Of a stretch of 64,000 bases of DNA, positions 25,701-35,829 are shown piece by piece (position 1 is the stretch's first letter; each line of letters opens with the position of its first letter). Position numbers and translations under genes: made by a program. Below the pieces are notes generated by a model. That model ran no database searches, was not told where the DNA came from, and saw only the letters and a list, made by a program, of their open reading frames with translations. Source of the DNA: Carallia brachiata (taxonomy: Eukaryota > Streptophyta > Magnoliopsida > Malpighiales > Rhizophoraceae); NCBI GenBank assembly GCA_021464245.1, contig JADCRB010000017.1, positions 1,275,427 through 1,339,426 of the forward strand, in the 5' to 3' direction.

Positions 25701-27340
25701 ATTATCTTATTATAAACTTTGGACAAATATCTATGGTACTTTATGACTTTGGAAGACTTTAATCAAACAAAGTAGTGTTCAAAAAAGAGAGTAGTTTTGG
25801 AGGAAAGTTCCAAAATTTTTTAGAATAGCTAATTATTTGATAAAAAAAAAAAAAAACTAACCAAACTAAAAGTAGGATGTGCAAAATGGTTTTATTTTAG
25901 TAAGGCTACCTTATGAAGCATACTAGTTTGAATTTGTGAGAAATGCAATAATTTAAAGATACAATAATATTCATATCAGAATAATGAGTGAATTTTCTGT
26001 TGTAGCCAAAAAAAAAGGGAGAATGAATGAAATTAATAGCCTTTTAGTCATCAAAAATTAGGTTTCTTTACACTTTTTTTTTTCTTATAAATGAAAAATT
26101 GCTGATGCTTTATCTTTACCCTTTAATCTCGGTATTCCAAAAGCTCCTACTGCTGCAATTTGTTTTTTGCATAAAAGTCTACTTATTAGGTCTATGTGAA
26201 CTACACAATGTCAGGAAAAATAGAGATGAGTGAGACAGAAGATGCTATTTGCCTTTTAAACACGCTTCACTAATTTCTTTGGATTCAAGTTGTATGACTA
26301 ACTTTGCAGTCCATAGAACAGAAATTCTTAGGTTATAGCTTGTCTGTGTTGCTCGCTTGGGATAACTGCACTCTTTGCATGCATTGAGTTGTTTCTGTCA
26401 GTCGTGTCAGATCTATAGGATCTATTGACTTCTATTTTTCTCTCCATTTGATATATTTTGAAGATCCTCTAGTAGCTATATGTAAGACTAGATTACTGAG
26501 ATAATGTTCAAATAATTTTCCCTACGTACACATGCAGGGGAAGGCTGGATCTGCACCTACAGCTGAAGAATTGGCTTCAGCACTGAGAAGCCATGACCTC
26601 TTTATATACTTTGGCCATGGAAGTGGTATGCATAGCTGGACGTACAAGTCCGGTTCATTGTTTCTCATTACCTGTGCTGCACTTATTATTTTTGAATAAT
26701 AAAGGTCCCTGGTTATAATATTGCTGAATATGTCTGCATACATCTTTCACTGCACAGGGGTCCAATACATTTCTCGCCAAGAGATCCAGAAACTGGAAAA
26801 TGTGCTGCTACCCTTCTGATGGGTTGCAGCAGCGGTTCTTTGTCACTGAATGGTTGCTACGTTCCTCAAGGTACTCCACTTTCATATCTAATAGCTGGTT
26901 CCCCTGCCATTGTAGCAAATCTTTGGGAAGTCACAGACAAAGATATTGATCGGTTTGGGAAGTCCATGCTTGAATCTTGGTTAAAAGAAAGGTCAAGTTC
27001 TTCTATTGGTTGTATAAGATGCAACTTAATAGAAGAATTTGAAACCATGAACATTAGGGGTGGTAAAGTTAATGCAAAGAAAAAATCCCCAAAGAAAGTA
27101 GTATCTGAAGCTTCTGACAAGAGCAACTTAAAGGATTGTTGTCACCATAGACCAAAAATTGGATCATTCATGGGTCAGGCTCGGGAAGCTTGTACGCTTC
27201 CGTTCTTGATTGGGGCATCGCCGGTTTGTTATGGTGTCCCTACAGTATTAGTAGAAAGAGTGTTTTGTAGCATAAGCGAGTTATCGAGTGAAAATGAATT
27301 AGATGGATCTTCAGCATTTTCGGACCCAGAAGACAGGTGA
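7792..27340 (+). CDS. ESP: Separase (cohesin-cleaving cysteine protease, peptidase C50), 27 exons
   Basis: Separase cuts the cohesin kleisin at anaphase in the nucleus. Exons by GT/AG and phase: 7792-8443, 9566-9743, 9817-9924, 10743-10877, 10971-11464, 12030-12135, 12284-12409, 14468-14761, 14836-14951, 15080-15300, 15396-15497, 15627-15776, 15864-16232, 16330-16419, 16720-16983, 17084-17207, 17333-18103, 19248-19485, 19691-19793, 21678-21875, 22850-22905, 22990-23219, 23331-23577, 23717-24125, 25017-25256, 26538-26625, 26758-27340. The exons total 6692 bases. Allowing for four missing bases gives 6696, or 2231 residues, close to plant separases (Arabidopsis about 2180). The first in-frame ATG was chosen; it follows a CT-rich leader. 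The C-terminus has the catalytic His in YFGHGSG and Cys in MGCSSGSL. The N-terminal two-thirds is helical-repeat-type sequence with a basic stretch at 17690-17730. Frameshifts near 8047, 14938, 15172 and 26798 break the frame as written. Family assignment is very secure; exon 21/22 splicing is uncertain. Confidence 0.93.
8046..8048 (+). other. ESP: Frameshift 1 in separase exon 1 (one A missing)
   Basis: Upstream the frame reads ..DGKSPP; from here the conserved continuation [19 protein letters not shown] is in the -1 frame. Four A's instead of three would join them. No intron fits: the only GT..AG pair nearby would be under 30 bases. As written, translation ends at 8154 after about 120 codons. 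Confidence 0.85.
8444..9565 (+). other. Separase intron 1 (1.1 kb)
   Basis: T-rich intron with donor CAG|GTCTGG and acceptor ACACAG|GGAATTAG. A T run of about 18 bases lies near 8476-8491. Nothing else is recognisable inside. Confidence 0.6.
13060..13870. mobile_element. AGGCG-rich MITE-like element, copy 1
   Basis: The left part has GCGCTAGGCAC and GGCGTAGGCGTGCTCGAG followed by GAGCAAAGTGAGGCGTAATTTT. The right part has GTGCGCTTTTTAGGCGCCTC and CATGCCTAGGCATGCTGCC. The same words occur in the same order at about 40045-40970. Ends rich in GCCT/AGGC and inverted with respect to each other suggest a DNA-transposon-derived MITE; exact termini and target duplication could not be fixed. It lies in separase intron 7. 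Confidence 0.5.
13448..13535. repeat. Compound microsatellite (GA)n-G9-(GT)n with a short tandem duplication
   Basis: The unit GAGTAGGAGTACGAAAGAGA occurs twice, each followed by GA repeats, then nine G's at 13506-13514 and a GT run to about 13530. It lies inside the AGGCG-rich element in intron 7. Confidence 0.7.
13874..14143 (+). mobile_element. TRIM-like miniature LTR element, copy 1
   Basis: Two direct repeats of about 78-80 bases (13874-13951 and 14064-14143) share GGAGTATAAT.TATGAT.CATAT, CTTA.CTAA and TTAAGCTTTTGGGT. The first starts TGTTGG and ends ACA and is followed at 13952 by TGGTTTCAG, which resembles the plant initiator-Met primer-binding site (TGGTATCAG). A purine-rich GAGTGAGGGGG at 14051-14061 precedes the second repeat. 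This order is the layout of terminal-repeat retrotransposons in miniature. No target duplication is evident. Confidence 0.5.
14936..14940 (+). other. ESP: Frameshift 2 in separase exon 9 (one A missing)
   Basis: Exon 9 (14836-14951) is 116 bases and would enter exon 10 in phase 2, but exon 10 reads [16 protein letters not shown] in phase 0. One more A in the five-A run gives GLLEKILQQ then ALLAYEE, which restores the phase and resembles other plant separases. Confidence 0.75.
15171..15174 (+). other. ESP: Frameshift 3 in separase exon 10 (one T missing)
   Basis: Exon 10 starts in the frame giving [11 protein letters not shown] and ends in the -1 frame giving [20 protein letters not shown]. 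The change must lie between these. The four-T run at 15171-15174 is the simplest site (five T's give DVFVSKDC). Without it the frame stops at 15235. Confidence 0.75.
18104..19247 (+). other. Separase intron 17 (1.1 kb)
   Basis: Phase-1 intron between ALNG|I and [16 protein letters not shown]-rich, with an A run near 18990. I see no element or coding signal inside. Confidence 0.6.
19794..21677 (+). other. Separase intron 19 (1.9 kb)
   Basis: Intron between IFFRK and [12 protein letters not shown] run of about 20 bases sits at 20088-20104. A stretch near 21190-21230 has a weak tRNA-B-box-like GGTTTGAATTCC but no convincing A box or tail. Small open frames here are chance. Confidence 0.55.
21876..22849 (+). 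other. Separase intron 20 (1.0 kb)
   Basis: Donor GATGAG|GTATACC, acceptor CTTTCAG|GGTGCAC. T-rich, with no recognisable element. Confidence 0.6.
23251..23302 (+). repeat. Perfect 26-bp tandem duplication in separase intron 22
   Basis: The unit from ACATATTTTG to TTTATGGC occurs twice without mismatch (23251-23276 and 23277-23302). The whole intron is only 23220-23330, so the duplication makes up nearly half of it. Confidence 0.9.
24220..24535 (-). mobile_element. TRIM-like miniature LTR element, copy 2 (reverse)
   Basis: Read on the minus strand, two short repeats (about 24220-24285 and 24457-24535) share GGCTTCACCT/GCCTCACCTAA and the TTAAGCTTT core seen in copy 1 at 13874-14143. At 24451-24460 the reversed LTR/primer-site junction ATATCATGTC resembles TGACA|TGATAT, a decayed form of the usual LTR end plus TGGTATCAG. 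It lies in separase intron 24, opposite in orientation to copy 1. Boundaries are approximate. Confidence 0.4.
24520..24574. repeat. 20-bp near-perfect hairpin in separase intron 24
   Basis: Arms are AATCCCACCCAGGCAGACAC at 24520-24539 and GTATCTGCCTGGGTGGGATT at 24555-24574. They pair with one mismatch around a 15-base loop. The stem is GC-rich in AT-rich DNA and abuts the TRIM-like copy, so it could be a transposon end or a small MITE. Confidence 0.85.
25257..26537 (+). other. Separase intron 25 (1.3 kb)
   Basis: Intron between KSKNFE and [12 protein letters not shown], just before the catalytic-His exon. AT-rich, with no recognisable element or coding signal. Confidence 0.6.
26797..26800 (+). 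other. ESP: Frameshift 4 in separase exon 27 (one A missing), between catalytic His and Cys
   Basis: The exon opens as [13 protein letters not shown] in one frame, and the catalytic segment [14 protein letters not shown] is in the -1 frame. Five A's instead of four would join them. As written the frame ends at a TGA at 26818-26820, just before the catalytic cysteine. Confidence 0.85.
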
Positions 27341-27779
27341 TACTAGCACATGCTACGGTGCTGCCCAAGGCCATTTAACATGCAACCTAATCATGATTTT
27401 TGTAGTTTGACTCAGCATATTAAAATATAAAGCAAATTACAGCTTCAAGTAGATGTCCAAAAATTAGTATATGCTTTTTTTTTTTCTCAATTATTCCGTG
27501 TCAATTGTTGTATGTATATTTTACTTTCGGTCACCCATGATATGGAATGTCCTTGCGTTGTATATACATGTCGAGAGCTCTTTTTTGGCGTGCATGTTAT
27601 TCTCTATTGAAATGGAGGTTCAGAAGATCCATTCCCTTCAAAATGAAATAATTATTAGATATTTAAATATATTCCTTGCCAACTAGAAGTTGTAGGTAGA
27701 TACTATATTGTTGAAATTTAAAAAATAATAGTTATCATGTGAATTAATATATTACTTAGGTTATTTGTTTAATATAACG

Positions 27780-28640
27780 AAGAGCTACATCTTGCTCACT
27801 AATTTTGATATAGGATGTTTTAACTATCTTTTATGGGAATATTATATAGTCTTAATAAGATTACTTACAAGAAGACAGTTAATATAAGTATTTAGTGAAA
27901 ACATTTTATAATCCAATCCTTTATCAGTCCATTTTCAAACATTATAATGCATTTAGTGAAAAGTGTTGTGTATGTTGATCTCAGTTGTAGAATTTAGTAT
28001 AAGTATCGTATTCTCAATTCACTGCAAGTGTCTTGTCTATGTCTAAAGCAGGCGTAGATTTCAGTTAAAATGTTGTAGTCTAAACTAAATGCGGTATGGA
28101 ATTTAATCAAAGTGTGGTCGTATGTATACAAACTAGTTGGATAATTTTTTTCAAGTGTATGGTCTATTTGTTAACCATCGTAGAATTTGATAAAAAGTGT
28201 TGTAATGTATTTTTGATAAAATCATGTGAGGCATTGCTAAAATCATAAAACGCTACATGAATAAGTTGAATATTGCGGGAAGGAACGCAATATATATTAT
28301 GATACATAAATTTATGCGTGTAACTGTTATATAATCGGTAGTATAATTCGCCGCAAATGCTATAGTATATTTCTATATTCGTCATGATTTAAAATACGTA
28401 TTGTAGTCCATTTACAAACCGCTTGTTTATATTTCTTGCAAGTGTCACAGTCAATTTATATGTTTGTCGTAAAATGCAATATAAATGTCGTGTTTTTTTA
28501 ACTCGTATTATTGATATAAGTTTCCTAGTCTAATTTGGAATTCGTAATTGAATTCAATCTTCGTATTGTTGCAATGCACTACGTGTGCTAAATACTTGTC
28601 TACTAGTATTTGTAAATTTTCAATGTAAGGGGCGCCTCTG
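27780..28640 (+). repeat. Degenerate internally repetitive block, copy 1
   Basis: Short irregular units of about 45-60 bases repeat motifs such as GTCGTAGAATTCAATA, AAGTGTCGTA and TAGTCTAT in diverged form. The block matches 45560-46270 in the same orientation and order, including TTGGATAATTTTTTTCAAGTGT and AATCATG.(A/G)AGGCATTGCTAAAATCATA. It has no coding capacity. I recognise no family; it may be the non-coding body of an old element or a decayed minisatellite. Confidence 0.6.
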
Positions 28641-28989
28641 CATTTGCGTGTGAATCGTTTATCTACTTATTTCAGCCTCATTGGTGTTTATTATTGGTAC
28701 ACGACAAATCACCCGCCACAGCTTCATGGTGATGTGTGGATGATACAATACCAAATTTGACGGTAACAAAGCCGGTCAAAAGCAATGAACTATAAAAACC
28801 TCAATTGAAGAAGATGAATTCCCTTACTTTACGTTATCCTAAATAAATGTTACAGTGAGTTCAGAATCAAACTACAACAATATTAACAATATAGAACTAT
28901 ACGATAGGTTTGGAAAGTGACTACGGCAGTTCCCTTTGTCCATGAATGTTAAGACGGGTATTTAATGAAAGTACGACATTTTTCATTAA

Positions 28990-29713
28990 GGGGTGTTTGG
29001 TAAATTTTGAAGAGGTGTATTTGCGTTTTATTTTAAAAAAATAGAAAGATAGTTTGTAAATTTTTTTATACTACTGTTTGATTTTATTATTTCTTATTTG
29101 ACTTCTTAACAACAGTTGATTGAAAAGTAGTTATAGATTACTTGTTGTCATTTTTTGGATTACTTTTTACTTTTTAATTTTAATAATAATTTATATGGAC
29201 TAAATTACCTTAAAGAATATTTATATAATTTTACTATTATTTTTTTTACTTGTCACATGAATTAGATATTTTAATTTATTTATTAGTATTTATATAAATT
29301 TAATAATTTCTTTTTTTAGTTATTCTTAAATAATATTTTTTTTATTTATTTTCTTTAATACTGACACTTATAAAAAAATTTCAAATATAATCATTTTTAT
29401 TATTTAGTAAAAATTAATATTTTTTAAAAAAGCTTAAAATTAAGTAAAACAATTCTCAATATTTTTTATTGAACATTATTAAAAATATAAAATTATAAAA
29501 TATAAAAATAAAATTTTCAATATGATATATCTACATAATTAGATATCTAAATTAGACATTTTATTATTCAACAGTAATAGTAAGTATAAAATTAACTAAA
29601 CACTTAATTAATTTTATCAGTAATCAGCAACACAAATAAGAATCAGTAATCAGTAGTAGCAATTAGTTACAGCAATCAGCAACATAACATTCAACAGTAA
29701 TTCAAACATGTCC
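28990..29713 (+). mobile_element. Tourist-like (PIF/Harbinger-type) MITE, copy B
   Basis: The left end GGGGTGTTTGGTAAA and the right end ..TTCAAACATGTCC are imperfect inverted repeats. TAA sits directly outside each end (28987-28989 and 29714-29716), as expected for the 3-bp target duplication of PIF/Harbinger MITEs. The 0.7 kb interior is AT-rich, non-coding, and matches copy A at 6115-6844 in inverted orientation. Confidence 0.6.
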
Positions 29714-29751
29714 TAAATTATAATAAGTCCACAAAGTTGAAAGATAAGGTT

Positions 29752-30822
29752 GGTAAAATGATAGTAAACTAAGAATGAAGTTTGGCTCTTACTGAAGTAA
29801 CCGTACTCATAGTCGATGTAACTCTTTAAGGGCCATTCATGATACAAAAATCTTAGTATGGCACTTTCTACTGAATTTTACAATGCCACTAGAAATTTAG
29901 TATGACATATTGCCTTGACTTTTATGATAGGTTTAAATGGCATCACGCCTCATATGATTTTTCACAAAAGTATAATGCATGATTAAAAATAAAATGTTAG
30001 AAGTTTTTCCATTTTGTATTTGGAATGATAATTTGAGTATGGAGCTCACGTTGGTTAATTGTACAGCTTGTGGCATGTAGAGCCATCCAAGTTTCGATAG
30101 GGTTAATGTTGTCTCACATTCTTTGAATTCCAGAAGATGCACGTTGGAGGGTCCGAAATATTACTTTTTATAATAAAGAACATACAGATTGCTCAGGAGG
30201 TAAAAAAAATCTTTCTTACTATGAAATGGTAGTAAATAGAGAATAAAGTTTGACTTTTATTAAATAGAGAGCATTTGTAGACAACACAACTATATAAGGG
30301 TCATGTATGATACAAAATTACTCACAAAAACTTCTATAGAATTTTACGATGCCCCTAGAAACTTAGTACAATACATTGCTTTAAATTTGATGATAGGTAT
30401 TAAATTAAACCACACCTCATATGATTTTTCAAGAAATTATAATGTATGATTAAAGGTGTAAATCTAAAAGTTTAACTATTTGTATTTAAGAATGATAATT
30501 ATTTTAGTGTAGAGCTCTAATCAATTGGTTAATTGTACAATTAAACGACATCTCGAGCCATCCAAAATATTGCTTTTTATATTGAAGGACGTATAGGTTG
30601 CTCACAGAGTAAAAAAAACTCTTGCAGCTTTATGGTTCTTTCTTACTATGAAATGACACGGAATAAAGTTTGGCTCTTACTAAATGCAGATTACTCGTAG
30701 TCAATGTGATTAAATAAGGGTCATGAGTGACACGAAACTCTTTGTACCACAACTTCCACTGAATTTTACGTCGCCTCTAGAATTTATTATGACACATTAC
30801 TTTAAATACTACGACAGGTACT
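29752..30822 (+). repeat. Diverged tandem repeat, period about 420-470 bp, 2.4 units
   Basis: Anchor motif GAAT.AAGTTTG.CT.TTA recurs near 29773, 30241 and 30661. Between anchors the order is conserved: a CAT.A.TGATACAAAA tract, GAATTTTAC.(A/G)TGCC.CTAGAA, ATATGATTTTTCA.(A/C)AA, and GAGCCATCCAA. The third unit is truncated after about 180 bases. No coding capacity is seen. Mutational decay between units shows the amplification is old. Confidence 0.7.
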
Positions 30823-32735
30823 TATATTTGCATTCTCCATAAACAGATTACTCTTTACCACTTCCTACCTATGAATAAAGATGTACAGACAACATAAAAT
30901 CTGAGTAAGACAAAACAAAATAAAGTTTCGTTACACAACTTAACGTTAGGTACAACTAAAGTAATTATATAGTTCATCTAATAGTATTTAACATTTTATT
31001 TATTTTTCTATTTTTTAAATTCAAGTATCTAAAAGCTTATATCACTTTAGTGCTATTTATGAGATACTACCTAATATTTCCTAACATAATTTTAAACATT
31101 ATTATTGAAGAGCGTATGTTTATTTTTTTTTTCTCTATTTTGTATAGAGGACATACATCATAGGATGGAGAGCTAGAAGGGTAAAATAAAAATGTGTTAC
31201 TAGAGTTTTGTGTGAGCATAAAATTTTATTTAAATTGTAGAGCAGATTTTACCAAACAAAGAAAAAGGCAGCGATACTCAATTGTAGTAATTATTAGGCT
31301 GCAAAATAGTTGTCTAAAAAATAAGTATAAAAAAAGAGAATATTTAGATGGACATGTGATCACTCTAAGAAAAACTGAATAAGAAATGAGAATATTTGCA
31401 GTAAACTTAGTATAGTACTTGTTAGAGATGAATTGAGGTAGTGGTATTTGTGTTGGTTTGGATATATCCAACGTACTATAGCAAATATCCCAATGAAGAG
31501 GATTGTCCAAATTTATGTAGATGATGAGAAGAAAATGAGAAGACAAATGTTAACGTGATAATATTTAATTACAAAGAATTTAAAACAATCAAATCTCTTA
31601 CACCTTATCAAGTGCATAACAAAATGGGATGGCGATAAGAAATTAATGTAACCTACTCGACTACCATAATTAAATTTAAAATTAAAATTTTGTTGAATAA
31701 CATTAGCATACGTGTTTTTACACCTTACACACTCGAATCCCACTCACTCCAAACGGCCCCAAACTAGTTTTTGTTTAATTAATTAATGATATTCAATATT
31801 TTTTTTGGCCAAGTATAGTGTTTTTTTTAATGGAAAGGAAAGTTCATTAGATAAAAGCACAAGTACAAAGCTTGCTAAGAAGCCTACCACCCAGTCCATT
31901 GCAAAGGCCCACTAAAAGGGAAGCACCATGCACAAATGAGGGATAATTTATATTTGCCACTTTAGAAATAGAACATATTTACAATTGATATCCTTTAATT
32001 TAAAAAATTACAAAAAAAAAAAAAAAATCCAATTAACAGCCATAAGTCAACCTAGACAAAAAGCATAAAATAATCATAATATCCTTATACATACATACAC
32101 ACACACACACATATATATATATATAGGAAAATCCTAAAATCATTTACAACCGTCGTCAGTCAATTTCTTTTTTTCTCTCGATAGAAAGAGAAAACCCAGA
32201 AATCAAAGCTTCGATTTGATGGTTGATTTGCTTCTTGTGCTTGAGTCTTTTTCTCTGCGTGTGGGGTCCATTCTTTAAGTTTGGAAATTTTGTTGTTCAT
32301 ATTATATGTGGAACTTTGTTTGATTTTTTTATGGTGGGATAAATTTCGGATATGTTTGTGGGTCAAATTGGGTTTGGAATGGATCATGAGTCAAACAGTT
32401 TGCTTTAGAAAAAAAAAAAAGGTTAGATTGGGTCTGGAAAATTTTTGAAAAGGTCAATGAGCTTATTTTTAGTCAATGTTTTTGTTTCTAGCATCTAAAA
32501 ACACAAAGTTATAATATTTTGCGCATGCATTTATATAGAAAGGAAAGAACATGAATTTAGTGCCAATATTTACATAAAAGAGGATAAAATACTGACCCTT
32601 TTTGCTTGTATCTTTGCACGGAAACGTAGAAATGGTGAGATGGGGTGGAGATGAGAGTGTTAGTACAAGGAAAGATAAATGTTTTTGGCCCCAGTTATTT
32701 TGGCTTTTGACTACGTGCTGTTTTTGATTAGGTGA
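30823..32735. other. Intergenic stretch, no gene seen
   Basis: AT-rich DNA with short chance frames. A CA/TA microsatellite is at about 32094-32125. The part at 31820-31945, with AAGTTCATTAGATAAAAGCA, resembles the reversed 3' end of a retroelement, but nothing else of it is preserved. Confidence 0.4.
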
Positions 32736-33277
32736 TGTTGGAAATAATTTGTATTTCAAAAGGCTTAATTCATATTAAATAGGAACTAGCCGTTATGTGT
32801 CGTTACTAGTCATTATGGCATTAGCCGTTTACGACTGTTGGGATTTATATCCGATATTAATACACTTTATGTGCTATTAACACTTGACTAGTATAAATAA
32901 GGCTCTTTGTCTTCCTTGTAAGAAAGCTTCCACCAACAATTTAAGGCATGCTACGAATTAATTAAAAGATATGATGTTTCTGTTGCCTCACTCATAAAGT
33001 GCACACAAGTGGGAAGATCTGTTGTATCTTAGGAGGATAGTCGTCAAAACCCAATACACTACGACTACTTGTCTGCGGGGAGCGAATCTATCCTTAAGGA
33101 CATGCACGCTTCAAATATGATATCTTTTCCTCTCAATTTATATCTGTTCTAATATTATATAATGTATTATGTGTTCTATGTTGTCTATATAATTTATTGA
33201 TTATAATTCTTCAATTATAATTCTTAATTTATTTAAATATTTTATGTTAATATATTTTGTGAATTATTTTTCCTACA
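32736..33277 (+). repeat. 5' LTR of the Copia-type element
   Basis: Begins TGTTGG and ends TACA. It contains ACTAGTATAAATAAGGCTCT, a plausible TATA region shared with the right LTR. The following ATCTTAAGGATAG does not resemble the usual tRNA-Met primer-binding site, consistent with decay. Confidence 0.8.
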
Positions 33278-35829
33278 ATCTTAAGGATAGATTGTTTTGA
33301 ATGGATTGTGATAGATGATTTTTGTTGCTATTAGACACCATTGTTGTGTTGTTCTTGCTTAGGACTGTTATGCTTAAAGGGTTGGGTGCTGGTGGAATAT
33401 TCACAAGCCTTGGAAGGCCAATAGTTGGTCCTAATTTCACGATAAAATTGTAGCTAATTCAAATAGCATATGAAATTGACTTATTTTGTTAAGCACCTTT
33501 GTTTATCAAAGCGTAGTCTTTTGAATCGAGGGACCAAGGTAAACTTTCTGGAATTTTCAATTGATGAACATGATTATCATGACTTGCTTGTGGGCTATGT
33601 ATAATCCAATTATTGGGAAAAGAAAGCGAAGTTGTCTTGGGAAAATATCCAGTTGGCTGTAGTGGCTCTTTGTTTTTGATGTGTTGTAATCCATGGGAGG
33701 CTCTATTTATTATGTTCATATTTCATACTTATATACTATTATAATATCTTAAATTTTTCAAAAAATATGTTCAATGCAATGTTGATGCAAAAGTGGCAGA
33801 TACCTTTGTAGTTACCAATGGACCTTTTGGAGATTAAGCTTGCTTTCTTGACTAAATAGCGGTTGTCTGCAACTTATAAATTTTGGGGTTTATTTTTTAT
33901 TCAGTCATGGTATTTCACCTAATAAAAAAGACACTTTTATCAAAGTTTATATATACTTTTTAATGCTTGGTCCTTGAAAGTTGCGAGATGGCAAGAGTAA
34001 ATCCGTTTTTGTCAAGGTAAGCACATTGCACATAGATGGACATGGATTTTTATTTACGTCACAAATAAAAATATATGTTGATGTTGTAGCATGAATTTCT
34101 CATGAAGTTATTATAGAAAGGGAGACTAGGAACTTATATACTTAAGCACAAATACTACATATCATGAGGTAGGTTCATTTATTTATCGAAGTCTTATACG
34201 TAGAAATATTATATGGATGGCTTTCAATCTCATCGGCTTTTGCATAGGAAGGATTTGGAATAATCTCTTCCAACAACTAATTAAGCATACTGTCCTAAAT
34301 ATTATGACTAGTGTGAAATGAGTTCAAAATTGCCAGAATAATTTTTGGTAGCTTAAAAAATCTGGTAAGATATGGTACCTAATATTTAATTGTTTGTGGT
34401 TGTTAAGTTTAGTAGCTTATTTTCTAAATCAACATATTAGGGTCATTGTGCAAATAAATTTCACGCTGGCTGTAAGTAATTGTCATTTAAAACTTAATTG
34501 TTGGTTTGGCCTCTATTTTTGCAAGGGAAAAAATACAAACTCATAATTGGAGACTTGGAGTTGAAGTACAATTTTACAAGAATCACGTTATTGCTCATCT
34601 ACCATGGTAAGGTAATTTTTGAGGTATTAGTGTTTTTCCTAATACTTAAATTGGTATTTGATGTGAACCGGAAAATTTTTCTTTCATGCGATGGCTTTGT
34701 CTAATAAAAAAAAATTCAACGATGATAGTGTATGTCGCTATTTTATAAAATTTTTCACTTTGAATTATTTGAAAGATATTATGAATTATGATATATTTCA
34801 TTATGAATACCCATTGTACTGAAGAGTATAATGATGAAAACTGAATTCTTATTCAATGAGACAAATCTATCAAGTAGATTTGAGTTTACCTTTAAAAGTG
34901 AAGCAGTGGCTTGAAAGCTGATATATAAATGATTGTTATTCAATCCATTATGGATTTTGAATTTATAGTTTTAGAGATGGCTAATGCTAAGAATGAATAT
35001 TTCATTCTGTGTGAAACCGACATTATGAATGTTGATGATCTGTGTAAGCCAAGCCTTGTTGCTCATACTTAGAGCAAGTTGAATAATTGAAGAGTAGACA
35101 TATTTGTTTAGTTCGTGAGATAGCAGAATAAGTTATGAGTAATAAAGTGATCATTTGATCCTGTGATTAGAGATGATATTGACTGATCCTCTAACTAAGC
35201 TACTAAGCGAAAAGTTTATATATTAAAAAAAAAATTATATTGAGGGGAATGGAATATGGCTATGGAAAAATGGTCAAAAGTGATGAGAACTCAACTTATG
35301 TGATAGGAGATCCTTTGAAGTAGTTTTATATGGGTAATAACAAGTCACTGATTGATTTAATGTGAGTATTATCAAATTATAAAGTCCTTCCTATGGTGTA
35401 GATAGTGCAACAATTCTAAGGTTCGAGGTTGAGGTATATGTTTTTAATGAATCCTATAACCCTTATGAGGGTGTGTTACCATAATGTACACTTAATAGAA
35501 TCAACTATATGAGAGTGGAGTGAGACCATTTTTATGAGATCCTTAGGCAAGATCTCTAGAACTCTCATGAAAATAAATCAGGCGAGCGTAAGGCTTAACA
35601 GCGCCTAACCGCGTTAAACAGCATTATCTTAGAGAATATAATATGGTGGCATGTTCACTGTTATTCATAAAGAAATTATGATTTATAGAAATTCTTATTT
35701 CACCATACTTCTGAATATCAAAGCTTGTTCTCCTATTTTTTTGTTCATAGCCCAAAAGGCACTAAAAATGATGTATTATATTTTCATTGATTAATCCAGC
35801 AAAATTAGCTTTTTAAAATAGTGGAGGAT

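Larger units (their letters stand above)
23717..27340 (+). other. ESP: Separase C-terminal protease domain (exons 24-27)
   Basis: These exons encode the conserved catalytic half. Landmarks are [10 protein letters not shown] / [18 protein letters not shown] across the exon 24/25 junction, [13 protein letters not shown] in exon 26 with the catalytic His codon at 26616-26618, and [12 protein letters not shown] in exon 27 with the catalytic Cys codon at 26825-26827. By my count these are about residues 2035 and 2061 of the corrected protein. The His-Cys dyad in a caspase-like fold is established for the family. A one-base deletion (near 26798) falls between the two catalytic codons. The stop is TGA at 27338-27340. 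Confidence 0.9.

Noticed and set aside
27780..28640. CRISPR-like array suggested by repeated short units
   Set aside because: Units are degenerate, spacing is irregular, and the genome is eukaryotic; it is a decayed repeat.
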